From Rheinheimera sp. (GTDB lineage: Bacteria; Pseudomonadota; Gammaproteobacteria; Enterobacterales; Alteromonadaceae): 64,000 nucleotides of DNA. Numbering within the stretch: position 1 is the stretch's first letter; each line of letters starts with the position of its first letter. The notes beneath the pieces are model-generated. The model made no database searches, was not told where the DNA came from, and was given only the letters and a program-made list of their open reading frames with translations. The translations under genes were made by a program, and so were the position numbers. Below are positions 18,604-27,810 of this stretch, in pieces. The stretch spans positions 103,343 through 167,342 of the forward strand of contig SSFI01000014.1 in assembly GCA_008015325.1 (NCBI GenBank). The letters run 5' to 3'.

Positions 18604-21525
18604 TTAATAGAACGCGTAGTTCACGTTCAGCATATAAGTCGGGCCAAACTGCCGGCGCGTGGTGACGATGCCGTCGTCGTTGACGGTTTCTTCATCCACA
18701 TCGGTCAGGTTGGTGCCCTGCAGCGATACGCGCAGGCCGTGTAACGAGGTGAAGCTGCTCTCAGAGAAGTCATAACTGATTTGCGCGTCGACCAGCGTCA
18801 CGCCATTACGACTGGCAGTCGAGATTTTGTTCGAACCACCGCGCTCATAAGTCAGGAAGTCAGAACGGTCAGTGCCGGCCACCCGTACTTCAAAGCCATT
18901 TTTCTCGTAGTAAGCCGTTAACGAGAACACTTTGTCGGACTGGCCAGGAATACGGCTGCCGTCACTCAGTTTGGCGTCAATCAAAGTACCGGATGTCGCA
19001 ACACCAAAGCCTTCTAGTACATCAGAGAACTTACTGAACGGCACGTTGGCAGTCACTTCCACGCCATGCACGCGGCCGGTCAGACCGTCTTCAAAGTATG
19101 AGAAGTAACCATAATTTGGTGGTGTGACTTTCGCGCCAGCGGCGTAGAAAATATCTGCCGGGCCATAAGTACCAGCCTGGTCGATGATACGGTCGTGGAA
19201 GCCAGGGATAAAATAGTTGGCGCCACTGTTGGTTTCATCGTTGGTGAAGTTAATCAGCTTGTTACCGTCACGGGTCCAGTTGACCAAATCTTTGTAGAAA
19301 GCAGTCACCGACAAGTAACCTTCTTCTTCGAAGTAGCTTTCAAACGCCAGGTCGAAGTTATTGGCTTCCAGCGGTTTTAACAGCGGATTGCCGGCAAATT
19401 TCGACCAGGGTGAACCATAGGTTTCCACTGCTGCAGTGCTGTTTGGAATAGCAATCAGGTCGATGTTCTGGTCGAACTTGACAAAACCGGACGCTTTCAT
19501 CTGGTCGATACGGGCGCGGCTGATGGTTTTGTTGGCGGCAAAACGCACAAAGTTGTTGTCCGACACTTCCATGCTCAGGTTCAGGCTTGGCAGCACGTGG
19601 CTGTAGCTGTCGCCTTGCTCAGTGATACAGTCGGCATCCACTTGTTTGTCGCCGTTGTCATCGCAGACGGCAAAATTCGCGCCGACAATGCCGATAAAGC
19701 CGCTTGATGACTGGTCGGTTTTGACATATTGCATACCAAAATTACCGGTGACCGGGAGATCCGCCAGCTGGGTTTCAAAGTCAGTTTTGAAATACAGCGT
19801 GGTGACTTCTTCGTTGACATCATAGGTATCGCCCAGACGATCCGGCTCTAACAAACCCGCATCATTCAGCTTGTAAGTCCCATCGTTGTATGGTGCGAAA
19901 CCATCATAAGCCACCACCTGACCCAGACCTGCCCAGGTTAAATCCGCCAGCCCGCCATACAGATACTGGCTTGGAATAGCGGTTGAGAAAGGATAAGACG
20001 TTGCTGTGGCAAAGAAGCCTTTGTTGTCTTTGTCTTTGAAGCGGTCAGAGTAATTCACGCCAACCGTCAGTTTGTTAAAGATGCTGTATTCGATATTGCC
20101 GACAGCTTCTAAACGGTAGGTTTTCAGCTCTTCGCTGAAATCGGCATAGTTCAGGAAGCCATCCTGCGCGTTGAAGTAGCTGTACGGGTCGCCGTTGGCT
20201 TGTTTCACATTAGTGGCAAACTGGCTGGCGAGGTTCGCCATACCACCGCCCCACACTTGCGGGCCGGTCAGTTGTAAGGCTTTTGGATCGGAAAAGGCAC
20301 CCAGGCCGGTCAGTTTGGTGAAAAACACACCGTCCGGGCTCATGGTGAATTCGCGTGAACCTAACTGCGATGAGTTCAGTGCGCCAGAGCGGGCCAGACC
20401 GGCATATGATTCGCCGCGTAAATCGCGTTTGCTGGATTCGCTGCTGGCAACGTCTAATCCAACCTGCCAGTCATCGTTCAGCTGATATTCGACGTTCAGG
20501 CCAAAGGTCTGCAAATCGCCGTCTTTTTTCAGCGGGTCTGTGCGCAGCACCGGGTTAGCGCCAACCTGGGTGCCTGTGGTGCTGGTGCCGCTGCCGGTGA
20601 CATTGGCAGAAGAGAACGGCTCAATAAAACCGCGCAACACACCTGAATCGGAATAATCGATATCCAGCACATCCAGCACAATGTTCAGTTTGTCGTTTGG
20701 CTGATATTGCAACACGGTGGAAATGGTATCGCGCTCCAGCTTGGTGCTGATTGAAGCAATATCAAGACCGGTTGGCAGCACTTGACCAGCAGAATTGGCA
20801 CTATAACCCCAGACGCCATATTTACGCTGGTTATTCGGTGATTCAGTCGACGCCAGCGCAACCGCCAGGCCTAAAGTGTCATCAGCGAATTTCTCGACAA
20901 AAGACAACGCATAACGTTTGCCTTTGTTATCAAATTCCGGGTTGTCAGAATCGCGGCTGTTGGATTCATAGTTGCCGTTCACAGTCAGCGTTTCTTTGGC
21001 CTGCAGCGGGCGCACCGTGCGTAAATCGACAGTACCACCAATGCCCTGCACCATCAGCGTGGCATCTGTGGTTTTGTAGATGGTGGCGCCGGTCATAATT
21101 TCGGATGGGTACAGATCGTACTCCACGCCACGGTTGTCACCGATACCAATCAGTTCACGGCCATTTAACGAGGTGCCGGTGAAATCTTCTTTAAAGCCAC
21201 GCACTGAAATACCCGAAGTGCGGCCACCGACACGTTCACCGGCAAGGCCTGGTAAACGCGATAATGATTCAGCAATCGACGAATCCGGTAATTTACCGAT
21301 ATCTTCCGCGGAGATGGCTTCGACAATGGATGAGTTATCCATTTTTTCCGCCTGAGAACGAATTAACGAGCCGCGAATACCGCGCACGGCTATCACTTCA
21401 ACTTCTTCACCGGATTTCGCGGCAGCGCCGGCCGCCTGTTGCTCTGCCGCTGTTGCAGGTACCGCCCAGATGGCGGACGAGACTGCGAGTGACAGTAACG
21501 CGGGTTTAAATAATTGTGTTCTCAT
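18604..21525 (-). CDS. TonB-dependent receptor
   Basis: Signal peptide; VEVIAVRGIRGSLIRSQAEKMDNSSIVEAISAEDIGKLPDSSIAESLSRLPGLAGERVGGRTSGISVRGF plug domain; terminal FGPTYMLNVNYAFY beta-strand. Confidence 0.95.
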   Translation of the reverse strand: MRTQLFKPALLSLAVSSAIWAVPATAAEQQAAGAAAKSGEEVEVIAVRGIRGSLIRSQAEKMDNSSIVEAISAEDIGKLPDSSIAESLSRLPGLAGERVGGRTSGISVRGFKEDFTGTSLNGRELIGIGDNRGVEYDLYPSEIMTGATIYKTTDATLMVQGIGGTVDLRTVRPLQAKETLTVNGNYESNSRDSDNPEFDNKGKRYALSFVEKFADDTLGLAVALASTESPNNQRKYGVWGYSANSAGQVLPTGLDIASISTKLERDTISTVLQYQPNDKLNIVLDVLDIDYSDSGVLRGFIEPFSSANVTGSGTSTTGTQVGANPVLRTDPLKKDGDLQTFGLNVEYQLNDDWQVGLDVASSESSKRDLRGESYAGLARSGALNSSQLGSREFTMSPDGVFFTKLTGLGAFSDPKALQLTGPQVWGGGMANLASQFATNVKQANGDPYSYFNAQDGFLNYADFSEELKTYRLEAVGNIEYSIFNKLTVGVNYSDRFKDKDNKGFFATATSYPFSTAIPSQYLYGGLADLTWAGLGQVVAYDGFAPYNDGTYKLNDAGLLEPDRLGDTYDVNEEVTTLYFKTDFETQLADLPVTGNFGMQYVKTDQSSSGFIGIVGANFAVCDDNGDKQVDADCITEQGDSYSHVLPSLNLSMEVSDNNFVRFAANKTISRARIDQMKASGFVKFDQNIDLIAIPNSTAAVETYGSPWSKFAGNPLLKPLEANNFDLAFESYFEEEGYLSVTAFYKDLVNWTRDGNKLINFTNDETNSGANYFIPGFHDRIIDQAGTYGPADIFYAAGAKVTPPNYGYFSYFEDGLTGRVHGVEVTANVPFSKFSDVLEGFGVATSGTLIDAKLSDGSRIPGQSDKVFSLTAYYEKNGFEVRVAGTDRSDFLTYERGGSNKISTASRNGVTLVDAQISYDFSESSFTSLHGLRVSLQGTNLTDVDEETVNDDGIVTTRRQFGPTYMLNVNYAFY

Positions 21526-21698
21526 TTGGTTATCCCTTGTCGATTGGTGTTGCTTATTAGTGTTGTCTTGCCTGGTTCTGTGTTCCGTCTGGCTCTGGCA
21601 GACTGGTTAAGGCTAGTTTGTCACTGCATCTTTGTCGTGGATCCAGAAACAATTTATCGCCTCGCTGCAGCGCTGTCCTGACGTGCTTTTCTTTCAAG

Positions 21699-21712
21699 CT
21701 TAATCGTTTAAG
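21699..21712. promoter_or_regulatory. Operator-like palindrome CTTAATCGTTTAAG
   Basis: CTTAA-TCGT-TTAAG inverted repeat upstream of the TonB receptor. Confidence 0.55.
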
Positions 21713-21789
21713 TTATTCCTGCAAAAAAACAACATACTCGGCAGCGCCGGATGTTGTTACGACAGATGAAAAATATGCATCCCTCTTAA

Positions 21790-21803
21790 CTTAATCGTTT
21801 TAG
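21790..21803. promoter_or_regulatory. Second operator-like site CTTAATCGTTTTAG
   Basis: Near-identical copy of the 21699 site, offset 91 bp. Confidence 0.55.
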
Positions 21804-21967
21804 ATGATCTCAATTCTGTCGTCAAGAGCTGTGCGTAAAATAATCAGTTTATCGATTGAACTTTTTGCAGCGGGCCGGCAGTGGCTATGGATCTGCACAC
21901 TGCTCGGATCACTTGGACAAAAAGAATTTATGCCGGGTTTGAAGCAAAACTGGAATGCGGGTCCTAT

Positions 21968-22255
21968 GGGCTGTTGATCTTTGGTGTTTGTTTTTGCATC
22001 AGTTTGCAGCTTTTTATGCAAGGCAGTGCGAGAGCCGTACGTGGTACCCAGTGTGTTATTCTAGACAAACGAGCACTAACGCCGCAGAAAGAGCTGCCAA
22101 ACGCTGTCCGAAGGGTTCGTTTGGCGACGTTTTGGGCTTTGTCACTCGTTGCTCACATAGAATGACTATGCTACGCGCCTCGTTTCGCGCCCATAACGCC
22201 GCCACCACGCGGTGGCCGAAACGAACAAAACTTAATCACCAAAGATCAACAGCCC
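21968..22255. mobile_element. MITE-like non-autonomous element, 288 bp
   Basis: GGGCTGTTGATCTTTGGTG at 21968-21986 and its exact reverse complement CACCAAAGATCAACAGCCC at 22237-22255; flanks CTAT/CTAG; no transposase ORF inside. Confidence 0.7.
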
Positions 22256-22353
22256 CTAGCAGTCCCGCTATGACAAACACAGCAGTGAGTACGGTGGAGA
22301 GAGGAATGGTGAGCGCGCCACTGCGACGTGTTGAGCTTCCCTCAGCCGCGTTA

Positions 22354-22758
22354 CTAACCCGCCACGCCTGCCAGCGCACTGATAAACTCCGGCACAAAAG
22401 GTTTACCTTGTGCATTGAGCGCTGTGCCGGTGATCAAAGCATCCAGCATCAGTTTGCCGTCTGGCTTGCGCCGCACTTGCTGGCGAAAACCAAAGCGCAA
22501 TTTTGATACCGGTTGGTACTGCACTGTGACAACAAACTGGTCGCCACTTTGTAACGACGCTTTGTAGTCCATCTCGGAGCGAACCACCACCAGATGAATT
22601 TTTTCCCGCGTCAGTCTGGCAAAATCAAGGCCACAGGCCAGCAGATATTCGTGCCGGGCGTGCTCGAGGTAATGAAAATATACGGCGTTATTGACGATGC
22701 CCTGCATATCGCATTCGTAGTCGCGCACTTTAAAATCAACAGAAAACAACTCAGTCAT
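22354..22758 (-). CDS. Acyl-CoA thioesterase, 4-hydroxybenzoyl-CoA thioesterase (hotdog) family
   Basis: MTELFSVDFKVRDYECDMQGIVNNAVYFHYLEHARHEYLLACGLDF; start at 22758 within ORF 22354..22839. Confidence 0.88.
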   Translation of the reverse strand: MTELFSVDFKVRDYECDMQGIVNNAVYFHYLEHARHEYLLACGLDFARLTREKIHLVVVRSEMDYKASLQSGDQFVVTVQYQPVSKLRFGFRQQVRRKPDGKLMLDALITGTALNAQGKPFVPEFISALAGVAG

Positions 22759-22775
22759 ATTTTTCCCTTTTGCCG

Positions 22776-24008
22776 CTATGCGGATGTTGACTCTGCAACT
22801 GACCATGCCGGCGTCTGTGCCAGTAAAGTTTCCAGACAATGCTGCTGTATGCCATAAAACTGCTTCAGTGCACTGATCTGCGCCAGCACCGCCTGTTGGC
22901 GCGCTGCGGCCACAGCGCCGGGCCTTTTTATCGCCAGGATCATTTTGTTTTTGCTGGTATGTTCAAGTGCAATAAATTCAAACACCTGGCTGTCATAGCC
23001 ATAGGCCTCGAGTAACAGAGCACGGATGCCGTCAGTGAGCATTTCAGCTTCCTGCCCCAGATGAATACCATGTTGCAGCAATGGCGATAACACTGCCGGA
23101 CTTTGCAGCTGTGGCCGGATCTCTTTATGGCAACAGGGCGAACACATAATCACACTGGCTCCGGCGCGGATCCCCATGTGGATGGCATGATCGGTGGCGA
23201 TATCACAGGCATGTAATGCAATCATCACGTCAAGACCGCTGCTTTGATAATGCTGCACATCGCCCTGCTCAAAGCGAATGCCCGGCTGGCTCAGCCGCGC
23301 TGCGGTGGTATTACACAAGTCGACCAGACTCTGGCGTAATTCGACACCAATCACTTCGGCCGGCAATGCCAGTTGCTGCAGATAATGCGCCACGGCAAAG
23401 GTCAGATAGGCTTTGCCAGAACCAAAATCGGCGATGGTCAGATTGTTGCGTTCCAGCAGACCGGCCTCTTTCAGTGCCCGGGCAAAAATCTCAATGAATT
23501 TATTAATTTGCTTCCACTTTTTTTGCATAGTCGGCGCAATCTGACCATCGCTGCCGGCAATGCCAAGTTCGCGTAAAAATGCAGCCTGACTATCGATAAA
23601 ACGCTGTTTTTCCCGATTATGGCTTTGCGCCGGCGCCACAACAGCAGTGGCGGTTTTGCGCGTATTAACCAGCACTTTGCCTTTTTTTGATACTGTCAGC
23701 TGAGTTTCGCTGCCGTTACATTCCAGCAGTGCGGATTTAAAGTCAGTGGTCAGCCATTGTGTTAACAGCGGCGTCAGTTCATCCGGACTGAAATTTTTAG
23801 TTTGATCAAAGGTTTTGTTTTCAAACAACACACTGAGCTGTGTGCCGGTTTTCAGTAAAATCGGCCGGATTTGGATGCGGTTCAGTTCCGCCTGGTTACC
23901 TTCATAACGCGACAACACCAGCCGCAACAGCTGGTTTTGCTCAAAAGCGTCGAAAAATTGCCGGATAAAACCGGTCAGGGATACGGAGAATTCGGGTTGG
24001 CTCATCAA
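22776..24008 (-). CDS. SAM-dependent methyltransferase
   Basis: LTIADFGSGKAYLTFAVAHYL, MIALHACDIATDHAI, MCSPCCHKEIRPQL motifs. Confidence 0.85.
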   Translation of the reverse strand: MMSQPEFSVSLTGFIRQFFDAFEQNQLLRLVLSRYEGNQAELNRIQIRPILLKTGTQLSVLFENKTFDQTKNFSPDELTPLLTQWLTTDFKSALLECNGSETQLTVSKKGKVLVNTRKTATAVVAPAQSHNREKQRFIDSQAAFLRELGIAGSDGQIAPTMQKKWKQINKFIEIFARALKEAGLLERNNLTIADFGSGKAYLTFAVAHYLQQLALPAEVIGVELRQSLVDLCNTTAARLSQPGIRFEQGDVQHYQSSGLDVMIALHACDIATDHAIHMGIRAGASVIMCSPCCHKEIRPQLQSPAVLSPLLQHGIHLGQEAEMLTDGIRALLLEAYGYDSQVFEFIALEHTSKNKMILAIKRPGAVAAARQQAVLAQISALKQFYGIQQHCLETLLAQTPAWSVAESTSA

Positions 24009-24055
24009 TCAGTCCGACGGCTAAAGGTTTTGGCGCGCAGTATATCAGACCCGGT

Positions 24056-24964
24056 CTAGTCCGGCTGCCGATCAGAGCCAACAGCTACGCCAACTGGCAG
24101 CTCTAACCAATATTCTTTTTGTTGTAACGGCGTTTCGGCTGGTAGTAATGGGTTTCCCAGCTGAAACACCAGTGATTTGTTGAACTGACTGAGCGGAAAC
24201 ACTTGTTGCGCTATCGGGTGCGCCTGCAAAAAGGCCAGCAACTCGCCGCTGCGGGCCAGTTTATCCAGGCCTTTAGTGAGCCGTTCTGCCAATACCTTAT
24301 TGTTTTTATTAACGAAATAATACATGGCAAATGGATAGTGCAGCAGCACGCTGGTGTTGTATTCCAGCTCAGGATAAGCGGCTACAAAGGCTTTTTGCTC
24401 AACCGGTCCTTCAAAAATACTCCGCGGAAAATAATCACAACGTTCGCGCCTCAGTAACTCCAGCATCTGGTCATGGCGCTCAGCGGTCATCACTTTAAGA
24501 CCTGCAGCGCGCATGATATCGCTGTCCGGCCATAACTCGCCCTGACAGGCGGTCAGGCGTTTTAATTCACTGAGCTGACTGATTTGCCGGAACGCATGCC
24601 GGTCAGTCTTGCGGATAATAAAACCACGCCAGCCCAGCCCACCGCCTAGCAACGGCACCCGGATTGGCAGTAAGTCACGTTCCAGCTCCGGCGAAGTGCC
24701 AAAATGATGCACGTCGATAAAGTTTTGCTTCATCAGCAGATAACGATAGTCACCCAGCGGCGGGGGTTGCAACTGCTGAACCCTGGCTGCGCCATACTCC
24801 GCTTTAGTGCGGTTTAGTACCAGCTGCAGCAAGTCCTGATAATAACTGACACTGGCTTCACCGGGCGATTGCAGCCCCAGCACACGAATAAGCTGCGGTT
24901 GCTCCGCCTGCGCAATCTGGCACCAGCAACTACAGCACAATAACAATCCAGTCAGCAGGCGCAT
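24056..24964 (-). CDS. Periplasmic substrate-binding (SBP family 3-like) protein
   Basis: Signal peptide MRLLTGLLLCCSCWCQIAQA; NFIDVHHFGTSPELERDLLPIRVPLLGGGLGWRGFII; C-terminal NKVLAERLTKGLDKLARSGELLAFL; start near 24964. Confidence 0.65.
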   Translation of the reverse strand: MRLLTGLLLCCSCWCQIAQAEQPQLIRVLGLQSPGEASVSYYQDLLQLVLNRTKAEYGAARVQQLQPPPLGDYRYLLMKQNFIDVHHFGTSPELERDLLPIRVPLLGGGLGWRGFIIRKTDRHAFRQISQLSELKRLTACQGELWPDSDIMRAAGLKVMTAERHDQMLELLRRERCDYFPRSIFEGPVEQKAFVAAYPELEYNTSVLLHYPFAMYYFVNKNNKVLAERLTKGLDKLARSGELLAFLQAHPIAQQVFPLSQFNKSLVFQLGNPLLPAETPLQQKEYWLELPVGVAVGSDRQPD

Positions 24965-25134
24965 CCGCGTCCTCGTTTTCCAGTGATTTTGGTCCACTAT
25001 AGTGGATGGAACTGCATCGCAGCAAGCCGCCCGGTACTGCACTCCATCTGCCTTTACAAAGCAATAACCGGCGATTAGCATGCTGCTGCATTGCGCAGTT
25101 CTGCGCCGCAAAACCAGATGAAATAAGGGGCCTT

Positions 25135-25734
25135 ATGTTACGCCGGATTTTTATGCTGACTGTATTTGTACAGCTGACAGCCTGTTCCAGTATCAGTAAA
25201 GATGAGTGTTTGCAGGATGACTGGTACAGCCTTGGCGTCAATGACGGCAAAGCTGGCGAACTCAGCAGTAAATTCCGCGAATATCAGAAAGACTGTGCCG
25301 ACCACGGCGTGATGCCGGATTTTAAAACTTATCAGCAGGGCCATAGCCAGGGGCTGGTGTTTTTCTGTGATTTCCCACACGGCGAAGCCTGGGGCCGCGC
25401 CGGCAAAGATTACAACACCGCCTGTACCGGCAAGCTCGAGCCGGCCTTTCGGCAGGGGTTCCAACAAGGCCAACGCTGGTATAAAGCGAAAAAAGTGGTC
25501 GATGAAATTGCCACAGCGATCGCCGATTTGCAAAACCGTAATCTGACGCTGCGCGAAGATATTTACGTCATTAATCAGCGGATTGCGGTCGAACAGAATG
25601 CTTCAGCCCGCGCAGCGCTGCTGAATCAGGCCGACCGGTTGCGCTATCAGATGGAAGGTTACAATCAGGAAATTGGCCGGCTGCAGATCCGGCTGGCGCA
25701 AGCTGAAGCCAATTTCGCCCCGCTGAACCGCTAA
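25135..25734 (+). CDS. DUF2799-type lipoprotein with C-terminal coiled coil
   Basis: LTACSS lipobox; DWYSLGVNDGKAG, YQQGHSQGLVFFC; heptad-like C-terminus. Confidence 0.75.
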   Translation: MLRRIFMLTVFVQLTACSSISKDECLQDDWYSLGVNDGKAGELSSKFREYQKDCADHGVMPDFKTYQQGHSQGLVFFCDFPHGEAWGRAGKDYNTACTGKLEPAFRQGFQQGQRWYKAKKVVDEIATAIADLQNRNLTLREDIYVINQRIAVEQNASARAALLNQADRLRYQMEGYNQEIGRLQIRLAQAEANFAPLNR

Positions 25735-25740
25735 CACCGC

Positions 25741-27726
25741 TCAGCGCCGTTGCAACTGCTGCTGGTACAGCTCAGACTGCTGATACCGCAGCATGCCCCA
25801 GCTCTGCACCAGCTGTAACGCTCTGACCTGATCACTGGCAGATAATTCAGCAAGGTCTGCCCAAGCTGCAGTATCACCGGCACGAAAATGCCGTTGCCGG
25901 AAGTCATACAGCAGACGCCCGTGGCTATCGATACGGGCTATTTGCTGCGGCGCGCGCACTAATCCAACCACCTGTAACACTGCAGCCGGTGGTGGTGGTG
26001 GCAATGGCACATCCAGCGCTGTTGTCAGCAACAGCGGCGCCACATCGGCATGGCCAAGCACCGGCGGAAAATCGATCTTGCGATTACTGACCATCAGCAC
26101 CTTGGTTTGGGTGTCATTGAGCTGATGACCATGACCGAGAAAACCATCATCAAATAACGATTCACCATGATCAGAGGTAAACAGCTGAGTGCTGTGCTCA
26201 CTGAGCTGATAGCTATCCAAAAGCTGTTGCAGCTGGCCAACCAACCAGTCCGCATTAGCCACGGCGTTCAGATAACTGAGCTTTAACAAAGCTTTATTTG
26301 CCGGTTGCATTTGCTGGCGGCTGATCGCCTGACGAGTCAGCAGTGGCAACATCTCTTTGTGATGATAAGGGTAATGCGCCGCCTGAATGTTCAGATAAAA
26401 AAACTGCGGCTGCGTCCAGTTCACTTGCGCAAAACGTTGTTGTATTTGTTGCAGCAGGCGCTGCTCGCTGATCCGCAAAGAGCCGGCATTCAGCGACGGG
26501 TCAAGCCGGTCGGCCAGCGCGGAGTCGGCATCAAAATAATAATGGCCAGGTCGCTTTAAGCGGGCGCTGCTCAACACATCACCAAAACGCTCAGCCTGCG
26601 CCGACAACACATTGAGCTGATAACCCCTCGCCTGCAGTGCGTCCAGCAAATTCTGTTGTGGCGGGTGATAACTCAGGCTGCGGTTAAACAGCGCTTTGAG
26701 TGAACTGGTGGTAAAACCGGTATGGCTGTAAGCATGTTCGCTATAACTACCCTGACTGGCTAACGCCGCCAGATGCGGCATCACCGCTTTGCCGTCTTGT
26801 TTTGCAAATAAGGCATCAGCACGCACACTTTCCAGTACCACCAGAAAAATATGCTGACCGGCGCGCAGCGGTAAGGTTTTAAGCGGGTCAGGCTCTGCCG
26901 CTGGCAAGGGTGGCAGATCGCCGGCGATGCCATCTTCATCAATCCCATTACCCGGAATATCCATCGCGCCCGGATACAAGCTGGTACTTAGCGGCGCAGT
27001 GTCCGCCAGCGCGCCAAAGGCACCATAACCATCGAGGTCAAGATCGGTCAGTCGATTCAGCAGTCCTGACATCAACTGTTGCGACAACTTTTTTTCCAGG
27101 CCAAAACGATACGGCTGCTCTGTCGCCAGCACTTGCCATTGCAGCGGAAATAACAGCAGCAGTAATAAAGCGCTGTAGGGCCACCAGCGCGCACCATCGG
27201 CCACCGGGCTGCGGTAACGCCGAAACGCCAGATGCACGCAATATAACAGCGTCAGCCCGATCAGCAGACCCACCAACATCGGTAACAGATGCAAACTGAG
27301 CTCGGTCAGCACCATGCTGATGGCGGCCAGCACACTGCCGCCGCCCAAATTCGCCAGTACCTGCCAGTCGAGATTGTCGCCAAAATACTGGTACAACTCG
27401 CCGCCCACCCAACCATGGCTAAGCTGCACCAGCACCACCATCAGTGCAAACCACAAATGACTGCGACTGCTGGTCCGCATCCGGCACAGCAGGTTATAAA
27501 GCATAAAGGTGCAGGCCACGGCCGTCAGGTCGGCCAGCCAGCCCGCAGATAAATACAGCAGTCGCTCGGAGAATAACAGGAAAGTATGGGGCTGCAGAAA
27601 GCCGCCGCCGGTAAACAACTGGTATTTGTGCTGAAACACCACAGCGTCAAGCACTGAACAAAAGACACTCAGCGCAATAACCACAAGCAGGGAACGGCGA
27701 TCAGGACGTGGCAACAACAATGGCAC
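25741..27726 (-). CDS. Membrane-anchored sulfatase/phosphoethanolamine transferase-like protein
   Basis: N-terminal TM segments, then HIFLVVLESVRADALF, FFYLNIQAAHYPYH, TQLFTSDHGESLFDDGFLGHGHQ (alkaline phosphatase superfamily). Confidence 0.82.
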   Translation of the reverse strand: MPLLLPRPDRRSLLVVIALSVFCSVLDAVVFQHKYQLFTGGGFLQPHTFLLFSERLLYLSAGWLADLTAVACTFMLYNLLCRMRTSSRSHLWFALMVVLVQLSHGWVGGELYQYFGDNLDWQVLANLGGGSVLAAISMVLTELSLHLLPMLVGLLIGLTLLYCVHLAFRRYRSPVADGARWWPYSALLLLLLFPLQWQVLATEQPYRFGLEKKLSQQLMSGLLNRLTDLDLDGYGAFGALADTAPLSTSLYPGAMDIPGNGIDEDGIAGDLPPLPAAEPDPLKTLPLRAGQHIFLVVLESVRADALFAKQDGKAVMPHLAALASQGSYSEHAYSHTGFTTSSLKALFNRSLSYHPPQQNLLDALQARGYQLNVLSAQAERFGDVLSSARLKRPGHYYFDADSALADRLDPSLNAGSLRISEQRLLQQIQQRFAQVNWTQPQFFYLNIQAAHYPYHHKEMLPLLTRQAISRQQMQPANKALLKLSYLNAVANADWLVGQLQQLLDSYQLSEHSTQLFTSDHGESLFDDGFLGHGHQLNDTQTKVLMVSNRKIDFPPVLGHADVAPLLLTTALDVPLPPPPPAAVLQVVGLVRAPQQIARIDSHGRLLYDFRQRHFRAGDTAAWADLAELSASDQVRALQLVQSWGMLRYQQSELYQQQLQRR

Positions 27727-27810
27727 TACCTTGTGTCAAAAAAGATGAAGCATTGTAAAGTCTGGCAGTATGCCCTGCCGCCGGTCTTGCCGCAATGCGC
27801 GCATCAGGGA

